From Diphasiastrum complanatum (lineage: Eukaryota; Streptophyta; Lycopodiopsida; Lycopodiales; Lycopodiaceae): DNA of 64,000 bases. The stretch spans positions 19,538,702-19,602,701 of the forward strand of contig CM055094.1 of assembly GCA_029204225.1 (NCBI GenBank). Direction: 5' to 3'. Made by a program: the position numbers and the translations under genes. Below the pieces are notes generated by a model. It saw nothing but the letters and a program-made list of their open reading frames with translations, made no database searches and had not been told where the DNA came from. Positions 1 through 11,647 of the stretch are shown one piece after another; positions within the stretch are counted from its first letter, which is position 1; each line of letters starts with the position of its first letter.

Positions 1-752
1 TATTCTGGTATTAGCAGGGATGCATATGACACAATGTTTAAAATTATCAAAGAGGCATTTGGACAAGTACATATAAAACAATTTCCTATTCCCCGGCCCT
101 TTCAAATCAAATTAGAGAGGGATGTCTTAAACATGGGTCTAAAAAACATCATTGGTATTCCTTACCATATCAATGAAATTTATAACTCAAAACATGGCAC
201 TTTGTCATATAATTCAACCAACAATATGTTTGTAGATCTGAATCATTTATAGAGATTTATTGTAAAGTTTTATGGAATCACAAACGAAATTGTTGAAAAA
301 TGATATTAGTTCTCCAATTTAGATGAATCAGAAGTAATAAAGGGACAAAAGCTGGAAAGGGTTAGTGTTACACTTATGAATGGAACATTAAGCAATAGGA
401 TAAACTCGGAGAGTCTTAATTTTAGTGTGCAGTCCGAAAATAATATTTGGTGGTTGGCAGCTTTCCAGGTTTAAATCTATTCTATTGAGTACTAGCAACT
501 AATTCATTTCGAGAATTAATGGTTTTGTGTTTTAAGATAATATTGGTTTGTTATTACTGGTCTAAGTTCAATTTTCTTAAAATAGTTCATGATTTTGTGT
601 TTCAAACATGTTTTAAAGAACATCATGAAATTCTATTTTGGATTTTTAGTAAAACAGAATATCCAGAGATAATTAAGAATCATATGAGCGACACACCACT
701 CAATGTTCCTAGAATGGTATTTGGTTCACACACCAAGAGCTACAGGGAGTGA
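1..752 (+). pseudogene. Unit gene 1, 3' exons, broken copy
   Basis: Unrecognised protein; this is the 3' part of a gene found several times in the window (best copy at 46,016). Exon sequence runs to 468 and contains the conserved blocks SRDAYDTMFKII, GIPYHINEIYNS and NNIWWLAAFQ. An intron follows (469-536, GT...AG), then a last exon with KIVHDFVF and LFWIFSKTEYPEII. An in-frame TAG follows VDLNHL at about 250 and a TGA lies at 301. Relative to other copies about 22 nt are missing after NVPR near 714, which shifts the end. No membrane segment or catalytic motif is visible. An AATAAA at 812-817 lies just downstream, as in the other copies. Confidence 0.6.
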
Positions 753-837
753 AAATCCAAAACTTAGTGAAATGTTTTAACTGATCAAACAACTTCTATA
801 TAGCTAGAACCAATAAAACCCAGACCGTACACTCGTC

Positions 838-1234
838 GATCCCATAGCGGATCAGATCTATGGCATGTAATACAACCGTCCACACGTGTGAGACCACACG
901 TGCTACAATACACGTCAATCTACCATTCGGCCACGTGCCCACACGTGCAAGCTAACACGTGCCAGAACACACGTCACCAAACCATTCGACCACATGGCCA
1001 CATGTGCAAGTTTCACACGTGCGGATACAAAAGTGTGGTCCCACACGTCAGTTACTGATTGGGCCACGTGACCACACGTGTGAGCCGATACATGCAAGAA
1101 CACATCGCTGATCCATTCGGCCATGTGCCCCCACATGGGATCCCACACGTGTTGATCCAAACGTGCTGTTTCACACATGTGTATGGTTCCACATGTCAGC
1201 TACTGACTAGGCCAAATTTTGTCTCCTATATAAG
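838..1234 (+). promoter_or_regulatory. G-box array and TATA box upstream of the H3-like gene
   Basis: Nine exact CACGTG cores (the plant G-box, bound by bHLH and bZIP factors) lie between about 883 and 1,155, with many one-mismatch relatives such as CACGTC and CACATG. The array ends at a TATATAAG box (1227-1234). Transcription would start near 1,260, giving a leader of about 300 nt before the histone ATG at 1,563. The same arrangement precedes every other H3-like copy. Promoter function is inferred from motif and position only. Confidence 0.6.
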
Positions 1235-1262
1235 TCCATTCCTGGGGATTGTATAGGTTTTC

Positions 1263-1562
1263 GCGTAATTTGCTGTCATGTTTGATTGCTTCCATGTAGA
1301 CCTGCATTCGTGATATTGTCATTATGCGAGCGACCTCGTCACTAGGCCTATTCCTTACACCCTCTCACGTCGTAGCGATATCAGCCTGACTTTTCCAGTA
1401 TCACCATCATGCAAGCCCCTGCCTCTCCCCGCCCGTCTCTGCCACTCTCTCACGTTGTAGCGATATCACCCTTAGAGTTCTCAGTGTCGCCATTACGCGA
1501 GATAATTTAGCTCTCTCTTCTGCTGTATCTTTGTCCTCGCGTGGTATAGATATCCGACCTCA
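1263..1562 (+). promoter_or_regulatory. Leader of the H3-like gene with an internal duplication
   Basis: Non-coding stretch between the TATA box and the histone start. It holds two related blocks, each with a CTCTCACGT(C/T)GTAGCGATATCA core (about 1,362-1,383 and 1,448-1,470), and short pyrimidine-rich runs. The same leader is found at 16,805-17,110 and 25,872-26,181. The ATG context (tcaATGG) is favourable. No long upstream ORF was noticed. Confidence 0.5.
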
Positions 1563-2022
1563 ATGGCTCGGACGAAGCAAACCGCTAGGCTTACCCATTT
1601 TGTTCAACTATCCCGTCCCCAGACATCTGAACCCATACGTCCGCAAAGACGCGAAAGACCTCGCCGTCCATGGTTGAGGGACATCAGGGCCTTGCAAAGG
1701 TACACCAAACTTGTGATCCTAAAAGCAGCCTTGTACCGGGCTGTGAGGGAGGTTACACAAGATATGACCACGCATCTGCCCTATGCAGTGAGGTGGAATA
1801 TTGCTGCATTGGAGGCCCTCCATATTGCATAAGAGGACTTCCAGACAAAATTGTTTGAGGATTCAATGCTGTGTTCCATTCATGGCAAGAGGGTGACACT
1901 GATGCCCAAGGACATGCTTCTTGTCATGAGGTTTCGAAACACCTATGACAGTGGTATGCCACATGGCAAATCATGCAGGCTTGAGGGTTGCCATGTGGCA
2001 AGCCATGTAGGCCTACCATAAC
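1563..2022 (+). pseudogene. CENH3-like histone H3, copy 1, premature stop
   Basis: The product starts MARTKQTAR like histone H3, continues with an S/P/R-rich tail of about 36 residues and then a histone fold. Recognisable blocks are RDIRALQRYTKL (start of the fold), YRAVREVTQD (helix 1), AVRW (loop 1), ALEALHIA (helix 2) and [20 protein letters not shown] (end of helix 2, loop 2 and start of helix 3). A TAA at 1830-1832 interrupts helix 2 after HIA, where the other copies have a tyrosine codon; the frame is open again beyond it to 2,022. The last 20 or so codons are satellite sequence. Loop 1 is longer than in H3 and has the R-W pair of plant CENH3. Broken in its present form. Confidence 0.85.
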
Positions 2023-2340
2023 CTTGTATGTCAAGCCAACTGGGCCCTGTGCCATGTAGGCTTGAGTGGACCTAGAGATCTATATATATATATAGGTGGG
2101 CTCAAAAGTTTCCACTTGTCAAACCACACAGGCCTACCATAGGCTTGCATGGCAGACCACATAGGCATGGCATATTTCTGATGCTTCCCACGTAAGCATG
2201 TGGCAGGCTACCACATAGGCTTGCCATAGGCTTGTGCGGCAAGAAAACTAAGCTCTGCCATGTAGGCTTGAGTGGAGCTAGAGAGAGAGAGCTGGGGCTC
2301 CCAAGTTGCCATGTGGCAAGCCATGTAGGCATGTCATGAG
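1955..2340 (+). repeat. Satellite-like array, short copy
   Basis: Built from variants of GCCATGTGGCAAGCCATGTA, CCATAGGCTTGTGTGGCAAG and GAGTGG(A/C)CCTAGAGA blocks. It begins inside the 3' end of the histone reading frame. It contains a (TA)n box at 2,083-2,096 which, in other copies, precedes the RT gene; here no RT follows. Long open frames on the minus strand are a by-product of the repeat. Confidence 0.8.
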
Positions 2341-3323
2341 ATAAACCACTGGCAGAACTTGTGTTGTAGCTTGATTGTAGGATCGTCAGAATCGGAAGTT
2401 AATTTGCACAAATTCTTGATGGATGTATGACATTCCTTCTGAGAAGAGAACGAGCCATCTATTATCGCAAAGTTGCAAGGATATGCTGATCTGTTGTCTT
2501 CCGATCTCCATGCTAGCGCTCGTCTTCTACGAAAACTTGGGTCGAAAGAAGGATCATTCTGAATTTGCTTTGGTGATTGATCAAGCATTTCATAGACGTA
2601 CGTATCTTTGAGGAATGGAGCTCTCCAACGGGTCGACGCAACTAAATCTGGCTGAGAAGAGCTCCCGATCGAGTTAGATGTCGTCGTTGGAACTGACTTG
2701 TCCCCGTGTTTTAGTCCTATCAGAGTCGACTTACTGGCATGCTTATGATTTTGCTCACGTAGCCAGTTGAAGCAGTTTCGAGTCAGTATTTGTCTTCGAC
2801 CAGTAAATATGACATTCCTTTTGAGAAGAGAACGAGCCATCTATTATCGTAAAGTTGCAAGGATATCCTGATATGTTGTCTTCCGATCTCCATGCTCGTC
2901 TTCTACGAAATCTTGGGTCGAAAGAAGGATCATTTTGGACCTGCTTTGGTGCTTGCTCAAGCCTTTCATTCACGTGCGTATCTTTGAGGACTGGAGCTCT
3001 CGAACTGGTAGACGCCATTAATTCTGGCTCAGAAGAGCTCCCGATCAAATTAGATGCCGTCGTTGGAACTGACTTTTCCGCGTCTTTGCGTCCTACCAGA
3101 ATCGAATTACTGATATCATGTGCCTCCAAATCTCTTCCGCATATAGATTTCGTAGTTTCTGATATTTTGGCCAAATGGATTTCTCAGCCGCCGATACTAT
3201 GTTCATTTCTAGGTCCTGCTCCATCTTCCTAAGCCGATGTTGGATCAACAATCCTTTTCTGAGACTCTTCAGCCTCCTGTAAATGACGAAAATAAGAGGT
3301 GAAATCAGAAGGACAGAGAACAT
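2334..3323 (-). pseudogene. G protein relic (single-pass membrane protein), rearranged
   Basis: Unrecognised. Read on the minus strand it begins MFSVLLISPLIFVIYRRL, a short hydrophobic anchor followed by a basic stretch, then a soluble region with RKDAEKSVPTTASNLIGSS, NDPSFDPRFRRRRAW and PCNFTIIDGSF. From about 2,840 a second, diverged copy of the same module follows (NCFNWLREQNHKHA, DKSVPTTTSNSIGSS, NDPSFDPSFRRRRALAW). The gene therefore contains an internal tandem duplication, and here a deletion joins the modules out of frame near 2,800. The 3' end is cut by the satellite at 2,340 (QWFIS). A frameshift lies near 3,230. Confidence 0.5.
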
Positions 3324-3328
3324 CGATA

Positions 3329-3455
<127 letters not shown>

Positions 3456-3479
3456 CCATCAATGTATTAAATGAACATT

Positions 3480-4200
3480 GAATGCTCATTAAATCAAAAT
3501 CAACAATAATTAGGTTACACATATTCTGTTCAAAAAATATTTAGACACACAATGAAAATATCATATCGACAAGAGGGAACTTATCACGGCAAAAGGACTA
3601 GACAGAAATTGTTTGCTAGTGATCATCCATCCAAAGTAGGCGCACCACTTCCAAATTCTAATGTTACTCCAAGCCTTTTTGCGAGACTACTAATATTTTT
3701 TGAAAACACATGTTCTTCATATTCCAAGCATGCTCAGCATACCTCCAAGCACATAGCAAAGTAAACCGTACATCTTCTTTCCTTGCCCTACTTGTTGGTC
3801 TTCATCTCGTATGGTAAGTACTCGACCCTTGATTGTTCCTTTGAGTAAGAGCTTTTTGCTATAGTTTCAAGAGAGAAGCTTCTTGGGAAAGGGTCAACTT
3901 GGGAGTAGCTTAATATATTGATGTCATTTCAAATCATGATAGCTTCATGGTTGTCACTCAAAATAATAGTAAACTGTTTGGTAACTTGGGGTAGCTTGAT
4001 ATGTAGCTAGGCAACTAAACAACAAATCACCTCTAGATGGCTTCACAAGCTTGTCTAACTCATTCTTATCATTACTACCATTGCGTCTAACTTGCCAAAT
4101 GCTAGGTGTAAAAGTATTTGACAAATGCATAACTCTTTACTCTCCAAGTCTTAAGACTTACCAAGTGTTGTTTGTAGCTCATACTAGATGCTTTCAGAAG
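3480..4200 (+). repeat. Inverted copy of the repeat at 19,712-20,460
   Basis: Non-coding. The sequence matches the reverse complement of 19,712-20,460 along its length, for example GACAAGAGGGAAC here and GTTCCCTCTTGTC there. The two arms are about 15.5 kb apart and face each other. A part in the same orientation recurs at 50,415-50,594. No convincing protein: ORFs of 60-70 codons are not shared between copies. Confidence 0.85.
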
Positions 4201-4205
4201 TTATA

Positions 4206-4759
4206 TTAAGTATGACATTCCTTCTGAGAAGAGAACGAGCAATCTATTATCGCAAAGTTGCAAGGATATGCTGATATGTTGTCTTCCGATCTCCATGCTC
4301 GTTTTCTACGAAATCTTGGGTCGAAAGAAGGATCATTCTGGACTTGCTTTGGTGCTTGCTCAAGCCTTTCATTCACGTGCGTATCTTTGAGGACTGGAGC
4401 TCTCCAATCGGTAGACGCCATTAATTCTGGCTCAGAAGAGCTCCCGATCAAATTAGATGCCGTTGTTGGAACTGACTTGTCCGCGTCTTTGCGTCCTACC
4501 AGAATCGAATTACTGATATCATGTGCCTCCAAATATCTTCCGCATATAGATTTCGTAATTTCTGATATTTTGGCCAAACGGATTTTCTCAGCCGCCGATA
4601 CTATGTTCATTTCTAGGTCCTGCTCCATCTTCCTAAGCCGATGTTGGATCAACAATCCTTTTCTGAGACACTTCAGCCTCCTGTAAATGACGAAAATAAG
4701 AGGTGAAATCAGAAGGACAGAGAACATCGATAATGCTGAGAGAGAGAGAGAGAGAGAGA
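4206..4759 (-). pseudogene. G protein, 5' part, open but truncated
   Basis: An open frame of 173 codons from the ATG at 4,727. It has a hydrophobic anchor (about residues 2-14), a basic stop-transfer region (YRRLKCLRKG), an amphipathic stretch (RLRKMEQDLEMN) and a soluble tail ending in SFSSQKECHT. The downstream part seen at 29,914-30,370 is missing: the frame ends where the inverted repeat begins. A short (AG)n run at 4,738-4,759 sits upstream, as in the other G copies. Function unknown; a host gene captured by the repeat is possible. Confidence 0.5.
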
Positions 4760-6030
4760 TATTCCATGCATTGCATTCTATTTGTACTATTTCGGGTTAG
4801 ACGTTGAGGCATTGTAGTCATATGTATAGAGCATCCCATCCTTAAAGGAGAACTTGTGACCATTCTCTAGGTGACTTGAATAAGCCCGCCGTCCATTCAT
4901 TTGAAAGTCAAGAATAATCCATGCCCCTTTCACACTCATAGCCATCTATACTATACAACCCCCCCCCCCCCCCCTTTACAACAATTTTACTTGTCCAAGA
5001 ATAGGAGAAAGATAAGCATGAGAAAAGGTCACAATTGTATCACATTTTAGTTGCCCAAGACAAATGTAGTGCATGAGAAATTAAGACAACAGGAAAGGCA
5101 CATTCACAGGTTTGTTTGAAGGGAGCTTTTCGTGTCGCATAAGCACGAAGAGATGTGACGAAATAAAAGGTGAAAGTAGATTAATATTGATGTGTGATGT
5201 CCCTTTGTGTGAATATTTTCTGGATCCAAACATCTAGTGTGTGGCTGTTAGGCTAGAGATAGCATGATATATTAATCTCAACATCCATTGGAGCGAGCTT
5301 CCGATCCACTTGAACACGAAACTTACAAGACTATTTGCTTCCTGATGTAAATGTGAATCCAACTTATCAACCATTACGAAAAATTTGAGGACAAAAGGGG
5401 CCTTTCAAAAACATACCTTTTAATTATTTTCTCAAAAGTTTCTTCCACATGGTCCAATCAAAACACTCAAATTTGAAATCTGCGTAACGTAGCTCCTTCA
5501 AATTGATTTTCTTTTCTTTTTAAAAGAACTGTAATTTTGCGTCAGGGCAGCCCGTAAATAAGCCATTTTATTTGTATTATAGTATGCAACTCAACAAAAA
5601 AACAGTGTAACTTTTGAACGGCAACTCGAATAGAGACGATTACGGTGCCATTAGAAAGCCCTCGACGAGAGCTTTTTCAACGACACCCAACATGACCCAG
5701 TTATGAGCTATGGTGAAGAAGTTATGGCCAGTAAGGGAGTAGCATTATGGTGCATTTAAGAGTAAAGGATCAAGCAAATACTTATAAAACTGGTATATGG
5801 CAAGTTAGACACAATGATAGATTCATGAGAATAAGTTAGTGAAGCTCAAAAAGTCATTTGGAGTGAGTTCTTGCCAAGTCCCAATTTGTTACCTTGCTAT
5901 TTGTGAACTTGCCCCAAAATAAGGTGAAAAAAAACTTTTAATATTACGAATGACAACCACGAAGCTATCATAGTTTCAATCAACATCGATATAATTAAAC
6001 AACAAAAATCATCACATACATGGGAACATT
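4760..6030. repeat. Non-coding dispersed repeats
   Basis: No gene seen. The stretch is repeated almost completely at 31,006-32,270. It contains a 16-nt poly-C run (4,959-4,974), a block at 5,195-5,370 (starting GTCCCTTTGTGTGAATATTT) that recurs at 9,160, 22,090, 31,440 and 40,870, and a block at 5,720-6,030 that recurs at 31,960, 41,465 and 54,930. The repeated, non-coding character suggests the ends or untranslated regions of larger elements. Confidence 0.7.
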
Positions 6031-7486
6031 ACAAAAAATCACAAAATCACGCTTTACTGCCATGCTGCCATGCATGCTTTTTAGGAAATGAAAACAAACT
6101 CTGATGGGAGAAGATTTGATGCTGGCACTTCCTTCTTCAGACATGGAAATGAAATTCAGAAGCCCTGACAAGCTATAACTTCAAAGGATCGATTTTCCAT
6201 CTTTTAGTGGCGATCTATCATTCGCTACGACAGTGCTTGATTACTCCTAGGTATCCTTGGACACCATCTACATACATCCACCACGAATCCGGAGCGCCAT
6301 CATCATCCATTTTCAAAAACCCTAAGCTGCCGAGATCTGCTACATTACACAAAAATCGTCACATCTAGCACGAGCCAAATGCTGAGGGGTAGTGCTCCTG
6401 GAGCTTGTCAAAACCGCACATTCAACACCGATTTGGGTTGAAAGCTCGCTACTAGTACGTTATTGCAAAGAAACATCATGGTTTCCACATCCTATCAGAA
6501 CGACATTGCTCCAAATTTTTCCACAAATTTCTAGTCTCCATACATTGCCGACATACACTGCTCATAGAGCCGAGCCCCCATACTCTGCATTCACTATGGA
6601 CCGAGCTGAGCGTCCATACTCTGCATACAAAGTTGACCGAGACGAGTCCATTAAAAGACGATTGATCCGAAGCCCTCCACAGTCGACCGAGCCGAGACTC
6701 CACTTGTCTGTTACCATAGCCGAACCTTCAACAGAGTCCTCAGCCGAGTCCAGAACATGTCTGCCACAACATCTTCCAGTTCTGATGACCCAACTCTAGA
6801 CAGAATTGACATCACCATGGAAAGCCTCGATATCTATGAGATGAACACTTGGTACCAGGAGGCACACCAGTTTCTGAGCCACATAGAGTTCCAGCTTCCT
6901 CTTTTGATCAGTGGCTATCAGAGCCCATTTCGATTGCATATTGCTTATAACCACACCGACAGATTTTCCAGTTCATGTTACCTCCTAACCAAAATTTTGT
7001 TTATATTATCCCTATTTCTAGAGCTGACCTCAATACATTTGGCTTCCCTAGGGAACCAAACACAGTTAGTAGGACCCTCAAAAAAATTGAATCCATAGCA
7101 TACTTCAAATACATAGACCCCTCAGTGGGCAAATGGAAAAAAAAGATGGTTACCGTATTGAGGTCATAAATGATAAGCCCTTAGCTGCTCCATGTGCCTA
7201 TCTAACGAAATATGCATAGCGCTATAGGTCCAAGATCACGCATATCCCCATGAAACTATTCCAAATGATGGCTGATTCTAGACTACACAATGAGAACCTT
7301 TATGACTGGGCCGAGTTTGCTTCTAACTGCCTCCATGACTATATCAAGAACAAGCAAAGCTCCACGTTATTAGGCTATCTTCTGATAGATGTCACTTTGC
7401 AGCAGTTGAGCCACCGACCTCGAGTTCGAGACCAGTTGATACTAGCATATAAAAGCTTGGGAGACTCCCTCAGAACTAGCGATCCA
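6031..7486 (+). pseudogene. Unit gene 1, exon 1 (A and B domains), 3' truncated
   Basis: Unrecognised protein. A long leader is followed by an ATG at 6,757 (MSATTSSSSDDPT), a Ser/Thr/Asp-rich start, then EMNTWYQEAHQFLSHIEFQL and GYQSPFRLHIAYNHTDR (domain A). The conserved sequence then moves to another frame (MLPPNQNFVYIIPIS, FGFPREPNTVSRTLKKIE, YFKYIDPSVGKWKKK) and on to ADSRLHNENLYDWAEFASNC and HRPRVRDQLILAYKSLGDSL (domain B). A stop near 7,217 interrupts B. At about 7,486, after SLRTS, the frame is cut and joined to copia sequence. The leader holds a DRAERPYSA-type repeat whose coding status is unclear. Confidence 0.5.
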
Positions 7487-8830
7487 CTATTCTCACGTTG
7501 AGTGTGAGGCTTCTGCTGTTCCTGCTACACTTGATTCTTGCCCTTGGAATAGTCTTTCTTCTTGGTGTACAGGGCCATGGATTTGTCTTTGATGGACAGG
7601 CCTTTGGTCTTTCTTCGCATTTCTTCCTGAAGAAGATGACCGATCACCTTTTGAAGAGTGAGGCCAGGTTGTGTGGAGATCATCACCCCTTTAGACAATT
7701 TTACATATTTTTGCCAAATTTCAATGATCTTGCCATCCTTCTTGATGTTACATGTATTTGTGGAGAACTCCACAATCAAACCATTGTCAAGCAATTGCCC
7801 TACACTAAGCAAGTTCTTAGTGATACTGAAAATGTAAAGCACTCCATCGATCTTGGTCTTCCTTGAAGATCCCAAGCATAAAGGTATGGATCCTATTCCT
7901 TCTATCTTATAAGCGTAATTATAAAAATTTACGTGATAGGTCCTTCATAGGTAGATAAGGTTGAAAAATACTCCCTCTTACTTGTCATGTGGGAGCTAGC
8001 CCCACTATCTATCCACCAAGGGTCTTCACCTCTTATGCTTGAAGATGAGAAACTTGACATCATGATGAAATCTTCATGAGAGCTCTCCTCTTCCTCTTGA
8101 CCAAGGTTTGCTTGACTTTGAGTTTGCTTCTTCTTGAAGCACTCCGAGGCATAGTGCCCCGTCTTGCCACAAAAGTAGCATTTGATCTTCGACTTATCCT
8201 TCTTTGGCTTGCTCGAGCTTTGACCTGGTTCTTCTTGAATGCAACACCTTTGCCTTTGGATTTACTCTTGATCTTGATGAAAAGAGCCTTGTCATCTCCA
8301 TCAATGAGGGAGAGCTTCTCCATCCTTGACTTGATGTGAGTTCTCCTACTCTCCTCGGCCATGAGGACTCCTTGGAGATCTTCAAGTTAGCAAAATCCAT
8401 ACTTAAACCATTCAAGATTGGTTGAACAAGTTCACTTTCCTTAATGGAATCTCCTATGTAAGCAAGCTCTTTGTTTAAGTCCTTAACTCTCAGCACATAT
8501 GGATTTGATTCTTCAAGGATAGCAACCTTGAAGTATTCTTGGATTCATATATCTTTTGAAGAGTTTCCCATGATTCTTGAGCCAAGATGCAAGCACCTAC
8601 CTCCTTAAGAAGCTGATGAGCTGCATTCATTTTATACAATGGAGAGCAACCTTGCACCTCCTTTTGTATTTTGTAGCTTCTTGAGGGTGAATAGGCTCAT
8701 CCTCTTCGCCACTCACTATATCCATTAGATCTTGTAAAATAAGGATTGATTCCATTCTTAGCCTTCAAATCAAATAATTGGAAGCATTCAATCTATCATG
8801 CAAATTTAAAAGATATGCATTCATTGATCT
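7487..8830 (-). mobile_element. Ty1/copia relic (gag, zinc knuckle, protease region)
   Basis: On the minus strand, from the right: Gag with the LRVKDLNKELAYIGDSIKES block; a CX2CX4HX4C zinc knuckle, CYFCGKTGHYASEC, at about 8,138-8,183; the protease start with a DPWWIDSGASSHM-type motif near 8,010-8,030; and LYIFSITKNLLSVGQLLDNG near 7,800. It then passes into a second copia type (GHLLQEEMRRKT, KDKSMALYTKKKDYSKG), the same internal fusion as in the longer copy at 37,963-39,159. Several frameshifts and no LTRs: dead. Confidence 0.85.
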
Positions 8831-9475
8831 CGACTTCACAAGGATATAGGATTCACCTAACCTGAACCAAAAGGAATCATATGCACATAAATATGCCTCT
8901 TCAAATCATTCCTACAAGATCAGTTGAATCATCATGAAATAATCAATCCAAATATCTCACAAATCAAGCAAAATTGAGACCAATCTTGACTAGAATTGCA
9001 TTCACTTGATGAGCACTTGTCAAAAACTTTGGGCTGACCCTAAAATTTAATTTCTATGATCTCAATAAGTCTAAGAACTAACTATTACAGTACCAAAGAT
9101 AAGGATCTACCTTCCTTTTGATTGATTGAAAACTACGTGGCAGACCTACGTGGTAGACCTATGTCCCTTTGTGTGAATATTTTCTGGATCCAAACATCTA
9201 GTGTGTGGCTATTAGGCTAGAGATAGCATGATATATTAATCTCAACATCAATTGGAGCGAGCTTCCGATCCACTTGAACACAAAACTTACAAGACTATTT
9301 GCTTCATGATGTAAATGTGAATCCAACTTATCAACAATGTGATTCACTATCATCATGTGGCAGAAAGTGATTCACTTTTGTGCATATGTTCCATAGAGAT
9401 GTGAGACACTTTACCGCAAAAAGTTAAAAAAAATTGGAAGGTAATTTGGTTGTACAAGAAGCAAGCGTTAATGAT
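8831..9475. repeat. Non-coding repeat DNA
   Basis: No gene seen. Holds a copy of the GTCCCTTTGTGTGAATATTT block (9,160-9,340) and a following segment (CAATGTGATTC...GTGGCAGAAAGTG) that also follows that block at 22,258 and 41,045. Its left part is copia 5' flank, shared with 21,790-22,080 and 40,190-40,860. Confidence 0.65.
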
Positions 9476-9830
9476 TGTGCTCTCTTTCTCTTACCTTGAA
9501 TGGTGCAAAAAAGCTACTAGAATATCAAACCAATAATATCACAAGCTACATTCAGATGTGCTAAGATAACACGAAAGTGCAGCACAATTTGCTTATAATA
9601 GGCTACTTGCAAATGATCATAATCATGGTGAGCTGCAAACTCCATCTTTGCCATTACAAATTAGCCTACACTTGGTATAAATAGCATCATTTCCACCAAA
9701 AAGAAACTTTTAGAGGAAGTTGACTTGTAGAAAAACTAGAATTTCAACCTCATAAAACTCTTTAAGAATCTAGGTCCTTAATTTTCTCATTTGGTGTAGC
9801 TATGTATGTAAGCAAATGTTGCAGAACATT
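9476..9830 (+). promoter_or_regulatory. Putative promoter of unit gene 1
   Basis: A conserved 350-bp block containing TATAAATAG at 9,676-9,684, always 5' of the unit gene 1 leader (also 22,424, 41,888 and 43,340). A start near 9,710 would give a leader of roughly 900 nt before MSATTSS at 10,602. No CACGTG array is present, so regulation would differ from the H3-like gene. Confidence 0.45.
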
Positions 9831-11647
9831 ACAAAAAGTCACAATATCACGCTTTACTGCCATGCTGCCATGCATGCTTTTTAGGAAATGAAAACAAACT
9901 CTGATGGGAGAAGATTTGATGCTGGCACTTCCTTCTTCAGGCATGGAAATGGAATTCAGAAGCTTTCAAAAGCTATAACTTCAAAGGATCGATTTTCCAT
10001 CTTTTAGTGGCGATCTATCATTCGCTACGACCGTGCTTGATTACTCCTTCGCATGCTTGGACACCATCTACATACATCCGCCACGGATCCAGAGTGCCAT
10101 CATCATCCATTTTCAAAAAACCTAAGCTGCCGAGATCTGCTACATTACACAAAATCGTCACATCTAGCACGAGCCAAGTGCTGAGGGGTAGTGCTACTGG
10201 AGCTTGTCAAAACCACACATTCAACATGGATTTGGGTTGAAAGCTCTCTACTAGTACGTTATCGCGAAGAAACATCATCGTTTCCAGATCCTATCAGAGC
10301 GACATTGCTCCAAATTTTTCCACAAGTTTCTATTCTCCATACACTGCCGAGCAATAGTCTACATACACTGCTCATAGAGCCGTGCCCCCATACTCTGCAA
10401 TCACCGTGGACCGAGCCGAGCGTACATACTCTGCATTCGCTGTGGAACGAGCTTAGCGTCCATACTCCGCATACAAAGTTGACTGTGCCAAGTCCATCAA
10501 AAGTCGACCAATCCAATGCCCTCCGTAGTCGATTGAGCCAAGACTCCACTTGTCTGTTACCAGAGCCGAACCTTCAACAGAGTCATCAGCCGAGTCCAGA
10601 ACATGTCTGCCACAACATCTTCCAGTTCTGATGACCCAACTCAAGACAAAATTGACATCACCATGGAAAGCCTCGATATCTATGAGGTGAACATTGGTAC
10701 CAGGAGGCACACTTGTTCCTGAGCCACATAGAGTTCCAACTTCCTCTTTTCAGTGGCTATTAGAGCCCATTTCGATTGCATATTGCTTATAACCACACCG
10801 ACAGATTTTCCAGTTCATGTTACCTCCTAACCAAACTTTTGTTTATATTATCCCTATTTTTGGAGCTGACCTCATTACATTTGGCTTCCCTAGGGGACCA
10901 AACACAGTCAAGAGGACCCTCATCCATAGCATACTTCAAATACAAAGACCCCTCGGTGGACAAACGGAAAAAAAAAAGATGGTTACCGTATCGAGGTCAT
11001 AAATGATAAGCCCTTAGATGCTCCATGCGCCTATCTAACGAAATATACATAGCGCTATAGGTCCAAGATCATGCGTATTCCCATGAAACTATTCCACATG
11101 ATGGCTGATTCTAGACTACAGGATCAGAACCTTTATGACTGGGCCCAGTTTGCTTCCAACTGCCTCCATGGCTATATCAAGAACAAGCAAACCTCCAGTT
11201 ATTGGGCTATCTTATGATAGATGTCACTGTAGAAGTTGAGCCACCGAGCTCGAGTTTGAGACCACTTGATGCTAGCAGATAAACGCTTGGGAGACTCCCT
11301 CAGAACCAGCCAAGAATACCAACTCTACTTCCAGGCGTATTGCAACAGATTCCACACAAGCGACTTCTCAAAAGAGAAAGAGTTCTTTCTCTCCACAAGG
11401 GCCAACTGCAAAGCACCAAACGGTCGGCCTAGTAAAGCTTACATCGAGAAAGACACCCATGTCCTCTATGCCACTGACGAAGGATCTTTCTGCTGAAGAG
11501 TCTTTTGCTCAACATGAAGACACCACCACATTGGTCCAACCACCACCAACACAACAATCCAGGCAAAGGACCAAGACACGAGCGAAGCGTCATGCTTCAT
11601 CAGATGAAACAGACTCATATGATATGGAGCTTGACCTCACTAGTAAC
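9831..11647 (+). pseudogene. Unit gene 1, exon 1 (domains A, B, C), copy 2
   Basis: Same unrecognised gene. The ATG at 10,602 gives the Ser-rich start; domain A runs to about 10,800, then the frame change to PPNQTFVYIIPI seen in every copy, and domain B with ADSRLQDQNLYDW, SQEYQLYFQAYCNRFHTS and EKEFFLSTRANCKAPNGR. Domain C is basic, proline- and glutamine-rich (PPPTQQSRQRTKTRAKRH) and acidic at its end (SSDETDSYDMELDLTSN). The exon ends at 11,647 at a GTATGT donor in phase 0. Damage includes a stop after LTKYT near 11,051, a 1-nt change in the NKQTSS region and a 1-nt insertion at GSFC near 11,496. Confidence 0.5.

Noticed and set aside
915-1178. ORFs across the CACGTG array on both strands
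   Set aside because: Self-complementary repeats keep frames open; no shared protein among arrays, and TATA and position argue for promoter.
8076-8339. Plus-strand hydrophobic ORF (MRALLFLLTKVCLTLSLLLL...) in copia copies
   Set aside because: Antisense shadow of the copia Gag/zinc knuckle region.
10191-10631. 146-codon ORF (MLLELVKT...) in the unit gene 1 leader
   Set aside because: Present in several copies but frame and length vary with repeat number; its H/T/L-rich reading follows the minisatellite. I treat it as leader.
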